From: Pseudomonadota bacterium
GTDB taxonomy: Bacteria; Pseudomonadota; Alphaproteobacteria; Acetobacterales; Acetobacteraceae
Length of the DNA: 6,363 bases
Reading direction: 5' to 3'
Assembly (NCBI GenBank): GCA_021805485.1
Contig: JAJZFF010000030.1
Coordinates: 1-6,363, forward strand
In this document: positions 1 through 6,363 of the stretch, one piece after another
Layout of the letters: each line of letters starts with the position of its first letter
Numbering within the stretch: the stretch's first letter is position 1
Notes under the pieces: generated by a model
What the model was told of the DNA's origin: nothing
The model's database searches: none
Seen by the model: only the letters and a program-made list of their open reading frames with translations
Translations under genes and position numbers: made by a program

Positions 1-1004
<1,004 letters not shown>

Positions 1005-1005
<1 letters not shown>

Positions 1006-1979
1006 TGCGTGCGATCCGCTGCGAGGAGTGGGGCGGGCCGGAGACGTTGCGCCTGCGCGACATCCCCGATCCCGTCCCGCAGAAAGGCGAGGTGCTGATC
1101 CGGATTCACGCGGCCGGGGTGAATTTCCCGGACGTGCTGATCATCCAGAAAAAGTATCAGGTGCAGCCCGAACTGCCCTTCACCCCCGGCGCCGAAATCG
1201 CCGGGGAGATCGAGGCGGTCGGCGAGGGCGTCACCGGCTACAAGCCGGGAGACCGCGTGCTCGCCCTCTGCTCGACCGGCGGATTTGCGGAAAAGATCGC
1301 GCTCGACGCGCATCGCTGCGTGCCGGTGCCGGACAACGTCTCGTTCGAGGTCGCCGCCGGGCTGATGCTCGCCTTCGGCACCTCACACCACGCCGTGGTC
1401 GATCGCGGCGAGATCAAGCCCGGCGAGACGATCCTGGTGCTGGGAGCCGCCGGCGGCGTCGGCCTCGCCGCGGTGGACATCGCCAAGGCCAAGGGCGCCA
1501 GGGTGATCGCCGCCGCCTCGTCCGCGGAAAAGCTCGAGATCTGCCGCGCGCACGGCGCCGATGCCACGATCAATTACGCCACCGAGGACCTGCGCGCCGC
1601 GATCCGCGAACACACCGGCGGCAAGGGACCGGACGTCATCTTCGACCCCGTCGGCGGCCACCTCGCCGAACCGGCCTTCCGCTCGATCGCCTGGCGCGGC
1701 CGCTATCTGGTGATCGGCTTCGCCGAAGGCACCATTCCGTCCTTGCCGCTCAACCTGCCGCTGCTCAAGGGCGCGTCGCTGGTCGGCGTGTTCTGGGGCG
1801 AATTCGCCCGCCGCGAGCCGAAGAACCAGATCCGGATGATGGAAGACCTGTTCGCCATGCTGGCGCGCGGCGAAATCCGCCCGCTCGTGTCGAAAACCTA
1901 CAGCCTCGACCAGACGGAAGACGCGCTGCGGGATATGGCGGCGCGCCGCGTCACCGGAAAGATCGTGATCCTGCCATGA
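1005..1979 (+). CDS. NADPH:quinone oxidoreductase-like MDR protein (zinc-free)
   Basis: 324-residue medium-chain dehydrogenase/reductase of the quinone oxidoreductase (zeta-crystallin) branch, expected to be cytosolic and NADPH-dependent. The N-terminal GroES-like domain (about 1-125) carries AAGVNFPD and PFTPGAEIAG. The latter has GAE where zinc alcohol dehydrogenases have the GHE zinc site, and no structural-zinc Cys cluster is present. The Rossmann domain holds the nucleotide loop GAAGGVG at 147-153, followed by ASSAEK at 171-176. The Ser and Lys after the second strand fit NADP(H) rather than NAD. The C-terminus (VTGKIVILP) is typical of the family, and the length is normal. The ATG overlaps the stop of the acyl-CoA dehydrogenase by one base, and no clear Shine-Dalgarno precedes it, so translation is probably coupled. 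Its partner in the pathway could be an enoyl-CoA, a quinone or another enone; the sequence does not say which. Confidence 0.9.
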
Positions 1980-2854
1980 AAGAATTCAACAACCGGGTTG
2001 CCGTCATCACCGGCGCGGGCAGCGGTTTCGGCCGCGAATTCGCCCGCATCGCCGCCGCCCGCGGCATGCGCCTCGCCCTCGCCGACATCCAGCCCGACGC
2101 GCTCGACGCCATCGCCGCCGAACTTCGCGCGGCCGGCGCCGAGGTGCTGGCCGAACGCGTCGATGTCAGCAGCGCCGAAGCGATGGAGCGGTTCGCGGAT
2201 GCGGTGTTCGCGCAGTACGGCAACGCCCATCTGCTGTTCAACAACGCCGGCGTCGGCGGCGGCGGGCTGCTCTGGGAACACTCGGTGCGCGACTGGCAAT
2301 GGGTGCTCGGCGTCAACCTCTGGGGCGTGATCCACGGCGTGCGCTGCTTCGTCCCGCGCATGATCGCGAACGGCGACGAGGGACACATCGTCAACACCGC
2401 CTCGGTCGCCGGGCTGATCTCGGCTCAGACCATGGGCGTCTATAACGTCTCCAAGCACGGTGTCGTCACGCTGTCGGAAACACTGTTCCAGGATTTGCGG
2501 ATTTCCGGATCGCGCCTCGGTGTCACCGTGCTCTGCCCCGCCTTCGTCGATACCGGCATCAAGGATGCGGCGCGCAACCGCCCCGCCGAACTCGAGAACG
2601 ACGCGCCGCCGACGGCAAGCCAGCGCCTCGCCGAGGAACAGACCCGCAAGGCGGTCACCTCAGGGCGGATCGGCGCGGCCGACGTTGCGGCCAAAACCTT
2701 CGAATGCATCGAAGAAGGACGCTTCTACTGCCTGACGCATCCGAAGATTCTCGGTGCGGTCGAACTGCGGCTGCAGGATCTCCTGAACCAGCGCAACCCG
2801 AGCGACCCGTTCTCACTCAAGCGGGAGGTCGCCTTCAAGGCGCCACAGAACTGA
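1976..2854 (+). CDS. Classical short-chain dehydrogenase/reductase (SDR)
   Basis: 292-residue NAD(P)-dependent alcohol/ketone oxidoreductase. The cofactor loop TGAGSGFG lies at residues 12-19 and Asp37 ends the second beta strand (ALADI), which usually indicates NAD(H) preference. The NNAG motif is at 89-92. The catalytic tetrad is complete: Asn114, Ser143, Tyr156 and Lys160, with the canonical YxxxK spacing. After the core comes a C-terminal extension of about 40 residues (from roughly 250) beyond the minimal 250-residue SDR, which may shape the substrate pocket. The ATG at 1976 was chosen because it overlaps the preceding stop as ATGA and sits 11 residues before the cofactor motif; the same frame is open further upstream but runs antiparallel to family expectations there. 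It is the last gene of the plus-strand unit and plausibly oxidises a hydroxyacyl intermediate made by its neighbours; that is inference. Confidence 0.92.
   Translation: MKEFNNRVAVITGAGSGFGREFARIAAARGMRLALADIQPDALDAIAAELRAAGAEVLAERVDVSSAEAMERFADAVFAQYGNAHLLFNNAGVGGGGLLWEHSVRDWQWVLGVNLWGVIHGVRCFVPRMIANGDEGHIVNTASVAGLISAQTMGVYNVSKHGVVTLSETLFQDLRISGSRLGVTVLCPAFVDTGIKDAARNRPAELENDAPPTASQRLAEEQTRKAVTSGRIGAADVAAKTFECIEEGRFYCLTHPKILGAVELRLQDLLNQRNPSDPFSLKREVAFKAPQN
2830..2842. repeat. 13-bp palindrome in the 3' end of the SDR gene
   Basis: CGCCTT-C-AAGGCG, 6-bp arms around one central base, lies 10 bases before the SDR stop codon. A transcript could fold it only as a 5-bp stem with a tight 3-nt loop. 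It encodes part of the C-terminal residues of the SDR. It may be chance, but it sits beside two more inverted repeats at the convergent junction. Confidence 0.4.
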
Positions 2855-2864
2855 CGCAGCGTCA
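2852..2864. repeat. 13-bp palindrome joining two convergent stop codons
   Basis: TGACGC-A-GCGTCA is a perfect 6-bp inverted repeat around one base. Its left TGA is the SDR stop and its right TCA is the thiL stop read on the other strand. Three of the six paired positions follow automatically from two facing TGA codons; the other three (CGC/GCG) do not. The loop is too short for a good RNA hairpin, and no T-tract follows on either strand. Confidence 0.55.
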
Positions 2865-3800
2865 GAAATGTTGCCAGCCGGTTCGCGCCAGCGTGACCGG
2901 CTGGCCATCCTTGTCCATCACCTTCACCTCGGGCACACCGGCGACGAAATGCCCGATCCGCGTGAGCGGTGTGCCCGCGCAGGCCCGCCGCAACTCGTGT
3001 TCCGATCCCGCCGGGGCGGCGATCAGCAATTCGTAATCGTCGCCGCCGGTGAGGATCGCCTCCCGCCAGGCGGGTCCTGCCGCCCGCGCCGCCGGCGACA
3101 GCGGAACGCGGTCCGCCTCGATCACCGCGCCGCAGCAAGATGCGCGGCACACATGGCCGAGATCCTGCACCAGCCCGTCGGAAACATCGATCGCGGCATG
3201 AACGAGACCCGCGAGCGCAAGGCCGATGCGCGGCTCGGGCAGCAGGCGGCGCGCGCGGAAATGGCCGGTCGGATCGGCGATCTCGCCACGGGCGGCATGC
3301 AGCCCAAGCACCGCATCGCCGACCGTGCCGGTGACGTAGAGCGCGTCGCCCGCAACCGCCCCACCGCGCCGCAGCGCCGCCCCGGGTGCGACACTGCCGA
3401 TCATGGTGATCGACGTCATGACCGGACCGGGCGTCGAGGTACTGTCGCCCCCCCAAAGCGACAGGTCGAACAGCGCCTGGTCGGCGGCAAGGCCTTCGGC
3501 AAACGCCGAGAGCCAAGTCTCCGGCGTGTCGGCGCGCAAGGCGGTCGTGAGCAGATATCCTTCCGCCCGTGCGCCCATGGCGGCGAGATCGGAAAGATTC
3601 CGGCGCATCAGCTTGCGGGCGACCAGATCGACCGGATCGTCCGGCAGGAAATGCACGCCCTCGATCATCTGGTCCACCGTCAGCACGGCCTGGCGCCCGG
3701 CGGGCGGCGTCCACAGCGCGGCGTCGTCGGCAAGGCCCAGCCCCTCGGCCGCGGCGAGCGGCGCGAAATACCGGGCGATGCGGCCGAACTCGCCGCTCAC
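2862..3800 (-). CDS. thiL: Thiamine-monophosphate kinase ThiL
   Basis: Phosphorylates thiamine monophosphate with ATP to give thiamine diphosphate, the last step of cofactor synthesis, in the cytosol. The start is taken as GTG at 3800, giving 312 residues, close to the usual 310-330. The peptide then begins SGEFGRIARYFAPLA, a normal ThiL N-terminus. The ATG at 3905 would add 35 non-homologous, Arg/Pro/Cys-rich residues overlapping nusB. Motifs of the PurM/ThiL fold are in order: ADDAAL at 24-29, VDQMIEGVHF at 42-51, RNLSDLAAMGA at 67-77, WGGDST at 117-122 (Mg-ATP binding), IDVSDGL at 205-211 and GGDDYEL at 253-259. No strong Shine-Dalgarno precedes the GTG; the upstream 15 nt are one copy of a tandem repeat. 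It is the last gene of the minus-strand unit, 16 nt after nusB. Confidence 0.95.
   Translation of the reverse strand: MSGEFGRIARYFAPLAAAEGLGLADDAALWTPPAGRQAVLTVDQMIEGVHFLPDDPVDLVARKLMRRNLSDLAAMGARAEGYLLTTALRADTPETWLSAFAEGLAADQALFDLSLWGGDSTSTPGPVMTSITMIGSVAPGAALRRGGAVAGDALYVTGTVGDAVLGLHAARGEIADPTGHFRARRLLPEPRIGLALAGLVHAAIDVSDGLVQDLGHVCRASCCGAVIEADRVPLSPAARAAGPAWREAILTGGDDYELLIAAPAGSEHELRRACAGTPLTRIGHFVAGVPEVKVMDKDGQPVTLARTGWQHF
2873..2905. terminator. Candidate convergent terminator hairpin (no U-tract)
   Basis: A perfect 10-bp inverted repeat, GCCAGCCGGT at 2873-2882 and ACCGGCTGGC at 2896-2905, flanks a 13-nt loop in which CGC (2884-2886) and GCG (2891-2893) can add three pairs. For the plus-strand operon it begins 18 nt after the SDR stop, a usual position for a terminator. 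For the minus-strand operon it lies within the last codons of thiL. It is GC-rich and strong, but neither side has a run of T. It could therefore be an imperfect intrinsic terminator, an RNA-stabilising 3' end, or a by-product of thiL coding. The inverted repeat is certain; the function is inferred. Confidence 0.45.
3442..3464. repeat. 7-bp inverted repeat with homopolymer loop inside thiL
   Basis: CTGTCGC (3442-3448) and GCGACAG (3458-3464) can pair around a loop of six C and three A on the plus strand. With the last stem base, the C run is seven long (3448-3454), read as seven G in the thiL message. It encodes the Trp-Gly-Gly-Asp motif of the ATP site. It may be a coding coincidence, and it is a place where sequencing or replication slippage would be likely. 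Confidence 0.4.
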
Positions 3801-3825
3801 CTCAAGCCCGCTCGCCTCAAGCCCG
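3793..3825. repeat. Imperfect 15-bp tandem repeat at the nusB-thiL junction
   Basis: Two adjacent 15-bp units, GCTCACCTCAAGCCC (3795-3809) and GCTCGCCTCAAGCCC (3810-3824), differ at one base; the periodicity extends over 3793-3825. On the coding (minus) strand each unit reads GGGCTTGAGGyGAGC. The first unit in gene order supplies the nusB stop TGA (3819-3817). The second supplies a further in-frame TGA (3804-3802) and the GTG start of thiL (3800-3798), where the first unit has GCG. The 16-nt spacer between the two genes therefore comes almost wholly from the duplication. Confidence 0.85.
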
Positions 3826-4314
3826 GGCCTCGTCGGCGAACTCGCCCTCCCGCAGCGTGCGGGCAATCCGGTCGAGCACGGCGTTGCCCATCTGCACCGC
3901 CTCACCTTCGAGAAACCCGTGCGCCACGTCGAGATACTCGTTGATGACGACGCGCGCCGGCGGCCCGTCGGTCATCCAGAGTTCGGCCCCGGCGGCGCGC
4001 AGCAGGGCGCGCAGCACCGGGTCGAGCCGCGGCATCGGCCAGGCTTCAGGCAGCACGCCGGCGATCAGCGGATCGACCACGTCCTGCTGCGCCGTCGCGG
4101 TGCGGACGATGCGCGAGAACAGCGGCACGTCGGGCGGCGGCACCTCGCCTTCCTCGACGCCGAGCATCCCCGCCATCCGCCCGAAACGGTGGCGGACGAA
4201 CTGGTCGATCACGGTCTCGGCCGTCTCGCCGGCATGTTCGCACTGATAGAGCGCCTGCACCGCCGCGGCGCGGGCGAGAGTGCGAGGCCGGGCCTTGTTT
4301 CCCGCCGGTTTCAT
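3817..4314 (-). CDS. nusB: Transcription antitermination factor NusB
   Basis: All-helical RNA-binding protein that pairs with NusE (ribosomal protein S10) and binds boxA in rRNA leader transcripts, letting RNA polymerase pass terminators. 165 residues, slightly longer than E. coli NusB, as is common in alphaproteobacteria. The basic N-terminus (KARPRTLARAAAVQALYQ, residues 7-24) is the boxA-binding arm and first helix. RLDPVLRALLRAAGAEL (96-112) and PARVVINEYLDVAH, followed by GNAVLDRIAR, are the conserved C-terminal helices. The loop near residues 50-62 (EEGEVPPPD) is acidic and proline-rich and looks flexible. The ATG overlaps the ribH stop as ATGA, and a G-rich stretch (GGGGGCGG) sits upstream as a possible ribosome site. 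The riboflavin, nusB, thiL arrangement is a well-known bacterial gene order. Confidence 0.95.
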   Translation of the reverse strand: MKPAGNKARPRTLARAAAVQALYQCEHAGETAETVIDQFVRHRFGRMAGMLGVEEGEVPPPDVPLFSRIVRTATAQQDVVDPLIAGVLPEAWPMPRLDPVLRALLRAAGAELWMTDGPPARVVINEYLDVAHGFLEGEAVQMGNAVLDRIARTLREGEFADEARA

Positions 4315-4793
4315 GCCGCCCCCAGACGACGCGCGAGGGCGATCTGCCGCAGGCAGGCCGCGGCCGCCTCGGCCCCCTTGTTCGATCCGGTCTCGGCCGA
4401 ACGCGCCTCGGCCTGAGCCAGGGTATCGACGGTCAGCAGCGCCGTCCCGAGCGGCGCCGCATAGTCGATCGCCACCTGCATCAGCCCGTTCATCGCCGAA
4501 TCGCAGATGAAATCGTAATGGTCGGTCTCGCCGCGCACGACGCAGCCGAGCGCCACATAGCCGTCGTAGCGCGTCCGCCCGCGCAGCGCGATGGCGAGCG
4601 CCTGCGGCAGCTCGAACGCCCCGGCGACATCGATCATCTCGACCGCCGCATTCGCCCGGCCGAGGAGCAGCACCGCCGCATCCGTCATGCCGTCGACGAT
4701 CTGGCGGTAATAGGGCGCGCGGATCAGCAGGACGCTCGGCGCCGGGCCGGGCACTTCGGGCACCTCGGCTTCAGGGGCATCGGCCGTGCTCAT
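4311..4793 (-). CDS. ribH: 6,7-dimethyl-8-ribityllumazine synthase RibH
   Basis: Condenses 3,4-dihydroxy-2-butanone 4-phosphate with 5-amino-6-ribitylaminouracil to lumazine, the penultimate step of riboflavin synthesis; the family forms pentamers or 60-mer shells. 160 residues, normal length. The first 18 residues (Ala/Pro/Glu-rich) are a disordered-looking extension. AFELP at 59-63 and GCVVRGETDHYDF at 83-95 give the phosphate/substrate loop and the catalytic His92. NKG, followed by an Ala-rich helix, is the conserved C-terminal segment. One oddity is the N-terminal substrate-binding strand, which reads RAPYYRQI at 25-32, where many homologues have ARF(N/Y); Tyr28 would replace the stacking Phe/Trp. 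GAGGAG (4810-4805) lies 11 nt before the ATG, and the start overlaps the ribBX stop as ATGA. Confidence 0.96.
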   Translation of the reverse strand: MSTADAPEAEVPEVPGPAPSVLLIRAPYYRQIVDGMTDAAVLLLGRANAAVEMIDVAGAFELPQALAIALRGRTRYDGYVALGCVVRGETDHYDFICDSAMNGLMQVAIDYAAPLGTALLTVDTLAQAEARSAETGSNKGAEAAAACLRQIALARRLGAA

Positions 4794-5917
4794 GGCTTCG
4801 ACGGCTCCTCGATCGGCAGTTGCTCGACAATGTTGAGTCCGTAGCCCTCCAGCCCGACCACGGCGCGCTTGTGGTTGGAGAGCAGCACCATGTCGCGCAC
4901 GCCGAGATCCGCGAGGATCTGCGCGCCCACGCCATAGTCGCGCAGCACAGCGCCGGTGCGCGCCCCGCCGACGATCTGCCGCAACCGCGAAGAGACCGCA
5001 TCGGATCGCGCCTCGCGGATGAGCACGACAACCCCGCGCCCGGACTGGGCGATCTGCGCCATTGCCCGGCGCAGGTCGCGGATATGTTCGCCGCCCAGAA
5101 TGTCGTCGATCGTGCTGATCGCATGCATCCGCACCAGCACCGGCTCGTCGGCCGCGATGTCGCCCTTGACGAGCGCCACATGCTCGACCTGGTCGATCGT
5201 GTTCTCATAGACCACGCTGCGCCATTGCTGCCCGGCGCCATCGGTGATCATCCCGTCGCCCGCGCGGCGGACCAGCTTCTCCATCCGCCGCCGATAGGCG
5301 ATCAGGTCGGCGATCGTCCCGAGCTTGAGATTATGGTATTGCGCGAAGGAGACGAGGTCCGGCAGCCGCGCCATCGTCCCGTCCTCGTTCATGATCTCGC
5401 AGATCACCCCGGCCGGCGTGAGGCCGGCGAGGCGGGCAATGTCCACCGCCGCCTCGGTATGGCCGGTGCGGACCAGCGTGCCGCCGTCCCGCGCCATCAG
5501 CGGAAAGATGTGGCCGGGCGAGACGATGTCGGCGGCGCCGCATTCGGGATTGATGGCGACCGCGATGGTCCGCGCCCGGTCGGCCGCGGAAATCCCGGTG
5601 GTCACCCCCTCGCGCGCCTCGATCGAGACCGTGAAGGCGGTTTCGTGGCGCGACCCGTTCGACTGCGCCATGAGCTTGAGCCCGAGCGTCTCGCAGCGCG
5701 CGCGGGTCAGCGCGAGGCAGATCAGCCCCCTCGCGTGCCGGGCCATGAAATTCACGGCGTCTGGCGTCGCGAACTGGGCGGGGATCACGAGGTCGCCCTC
5801 GTTTTCCCGGTCCTCGTCATCCACCAGGATGAACATCCGCCCGGCGCGCGCTTCCTCGATGATCTCCTCGGCCGAGGCAAGGTATTGCTGCAGCGATGCG
5901 GTCTTGAGCTGATCCAT
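4790..5917 (-). CDS. ribB: DHBP synthase with degenerate GTP cyclohydrolase II-like domain (RibBX type)
   Basis: Converts ribulose 5-phosphate to formate and 3,4-dihydroxy-2-butanone 4-phosphate, the four-carbon precursor of riboflavin. 375 residues. Residues 1 to about 212 are a complete RibB domain: DDEDRENEGD at 33-42 (acidic metal/substrate loop), ARHARGLIC at 59-67, GVTTGISAADRA at 104-115, SPGHIFPL at 133-140 and RTGHTEAAVD at 150-159. From about 222 the chain aligns in outline to GTP cyclohydrolase II (HVALVKGDI at 246-254, DYGVGAQILADLGV at 327-340, GLEGYGLNIVEQLPI at 355-369). However, it has no cysteine after Cys173, so the three zinc ligands are gone, and the RQEGRGIGL-type loop is replaced by REARSDAVSSRL at 301-312. 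It would probably be annotated ribBA by similarity, but only the RibB reaction is supported. GTP cyclohydrolase II must be encoded elsewhere. Confidence 0.95.
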   Translation of the reverse strand: MDQLKTASLQQYLASAEEIIEEARAGRMFILVDDEDRENEGDLVIPAQFATPDAVNFMARHARGLICLALTRARCETLGLKLMAQSNGSRHETAFTVSIEAREGVTTGISAADRARTIAVAINPECGAADIVSPGHIFPLMARDGGTLVRTGHTEAAVDIARLAGLTPAGVICEIMNEDGTMARLPDLVSFAQYHNLKLGTIADLIAYRRRMEKLVRRAGDGMITDGAGQQWRSVVYENTIDQVEHVALVKGDIAADEPVLVRMHAISTIDDILGGEHIRDLRRAMAQIAQSGRGVVVLIREARSDAVSSRLRQIVGGARTGAVLRDYGVGAQILADLGVRDMVLLSNHKRAVVGLEGYGLNIVEQLPIEEPSKP

Positions 5918-5929
5918 CAGGCTACCTCC
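5915..5929 (-). promoter_or_regulatory. Strong ribosome binding site and start of the RibBX gene
   Basis: On the coding strand GGAGG (5929-5925) precedes the ATG (5917-5915) with 7 nt between, an ideal Shine-Dalgarno spacing. It lies within the last codons of riboflavin synthase, whose TGA overlaps the ATG as TGATG. This fixes the start at Met-Asp-Gln-Leu and suggests re-initiation plus independent loading. Confidence 0.8.
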
Positions 5930-6363
5930 GCCAGCCGCGCGACATAGCGGGCCAGCATGTCGATTTCGATATTCACCGCATCGCCGACCGCCAGCGTGGC
6001 GAAATTGGTGTGCGTTTCCGTGTGCGGGATGATGTTCACCCCGAATTCCGCGCCGTCAACCTCGTTCACCGTCAGCGAGACACCGTTCACCGCAACGCTG
6101 CCCTTCGGCGCGATGAAGCGGGCCAGTTCCCGCGGCACAAGGAAACGCCAGCGCGTCGAGCCGCCCTCCGGCCGCGTCGACACCACCTCGCCCAGCCCGT
6201 CGACATGGCCGGAGACGACATGGCCGCCCAGTTCGTCGCCCATGCGCAGCGCGCGCTCGAGATTGATCCTGGTGCCGGTGCGCCACGCGCCGAGCGTGGT
6301 CTTCGACAGCGTCTCGCCGGAAACCTCGACGGCGAACCAGTCCGGCCCGCGCTCGACCACCGT
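5917..6363 (-). CDS. ribE: Riboflavin synthase alpha chain RibE (5' partial)
   Basis: Dismutates two 6,7-dimethyl-8-ribityllumazine molecules into riboflavin and the ribitylaminouracil that RibH reuses. 148 residues are visible and the frame stays open to the window edge. Family members are about 195-205 residues, so about 50 N-terminal residues, including the start and most of the first lumazine-binding repeat, lie outside. The GTG at 6360 is inside conserved sequence (VVERGPDWFAVEVS) and is not the start. Visible: the end of repeat 1 (ETLSKTTLG, then NLERALRMGDELGGH), then repeat 2 opening with GGHVVSGHVDG, the lumazine-binding SVAVNGVSLTVNEVDG, the IIPHTETHTNF segment and the C-terminal helix VNIEIDMLARYVARL. 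It is the most upstream gene seen in the minus-strand unit; ribD would be expected next, beyond the window. Confidence 0.95.
   Translation of the reverse strand, partial: TVVERGPDWFAVEVSGETLSKTTLGAWRTGTRINLERALRMGDELGGHVVSGHVDGLGEVVSTRPEGGSTRWRFLVPRELARFIAPKGSVAVNGVSLTVNEVDGAEFGVNIIPHTETHTNFATLAVGDAVNIEIDMLARYVARLAEVA

Noticed and set aside
1028..1975. Upstream extension of the SDR reading frame through the quinone oxidoreductase gene, suggesting a larger fusion protein
   Set aside because: The extension is an Arg/Pro-rich out-of-frame reading of the MDR gene. The SDR starts naturally at the ATG at 1976, a few residues before its cofactor motif.
3801..3905. Longer thiL start at the ATG at 3905
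   Set aside because: It would add 35 residues unlike any ThiL N-terminus and overlap nusB by 89 nt. The GTG at 3800 gives the family N-terminus.
2868..3944. Long plus-strand open frame opposite thiL and the end of nusB
   Set aside because: Shadow of thiL; low-complexity Arg/Ala/Gly composition, no motif and no ribosome site.
3403..4416. Plus-strand open frame spanning parts of thiL, nusB and ribH
   Set aside because: It crosses three well-supported minus-strand genes and has no recognisable domain.
4820..5947. Long plus-strand open frame of 375 codons opposite the RibBX gene
   Set aside because: It is antisense to a gene with complete family motifs, is rich in His/Arg/Asp/Gly as expected from a mirrored GC-rich frame, and shows no recognisable domain.
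5930..6363. FMN riboswitch for the riboflavin genes
   Set aside because: Nothing resembling the conserved RFN element was seen. The window ends inside ribE, so any leader would lie upstream, outside the window.

Overview
The window is GC-rich and almost entirely coding. It looks like chromosomal DNA of an alphaproteobacterium. Three things support this: the order riboflavin synthase, RibB-type fusion, lumazine synthase, nusB, thiL is common in that class; the NusB and ThiL sequences have alphaproteobacterial character; and codons show a strong G/C bias in third position. An acetic-acid-bacteria or Rhodospirillales-like host is possible, but the sequence alone cannot settle it. No mobile elements, tRNAs, rRNAs, CRISPR arrays or phage genes were seen.

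Left part, plus strand (1 to 2854): three genes packed into one transcription unit. They are an acyl-CoA dehydrogenase of the ACAD10/ACAD11-like type (5' end outside the window), a zinc-free NADPH:quinone oxidoreductase-like MDR enzyme, and a classical SDR dehydrogenase. Neighbouring genes overlap by 1 nt (TGATG) and 4 nt (ATGA), which suggests translational coupling. Together they look like an acyl-CoA or hydroxyacyl-CoA catabolic module with an unknown substrate.

Right part, minus strand (read from 6363 down to 2862): riboflavin synthase (ribE, 5' end outside), a RibB protein fused to a degenerate GTP cyclohydrolase II-like domain (RibBX type), lumazine synthase (ribH), transcription antitermination factor nusB and thiamine-monophosphate kinase (thiL). 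RibB makes dihydroxybutanone phosphate, RibH joins it to the pyrimidine to form lumazine, and RibE dismutates lumazine to riboflavin. ThiL makes thiamine diphosphate. NusB serves rRNA antitermination. The ribE/ribBX, ribBX/ribH and ribH/nusB junctions overlap by 1 to 4 nt. Only nusB/thiL has a spacer, and that spacer is an imperfect 15-bp tandem duplication.

The two operons converge with only 7 nt between their stop codons. Just inside the thiL end there is a strong 10-bp hairpin that may help separate them. No stretch longer than 20 nt lacks a gene. No promoter is visible, because both operons start outside the window.

I did not find a clearly new system. The points most worth a second look are the RibB fusion whose GTP cyclohydrolase II half has lost its zinc cysteines, the ACAD10/11-like dehydrogenase with Asp at the predicted catalytic-base position, the nusB-thiL tandem repeat, and the compact convergent junction.
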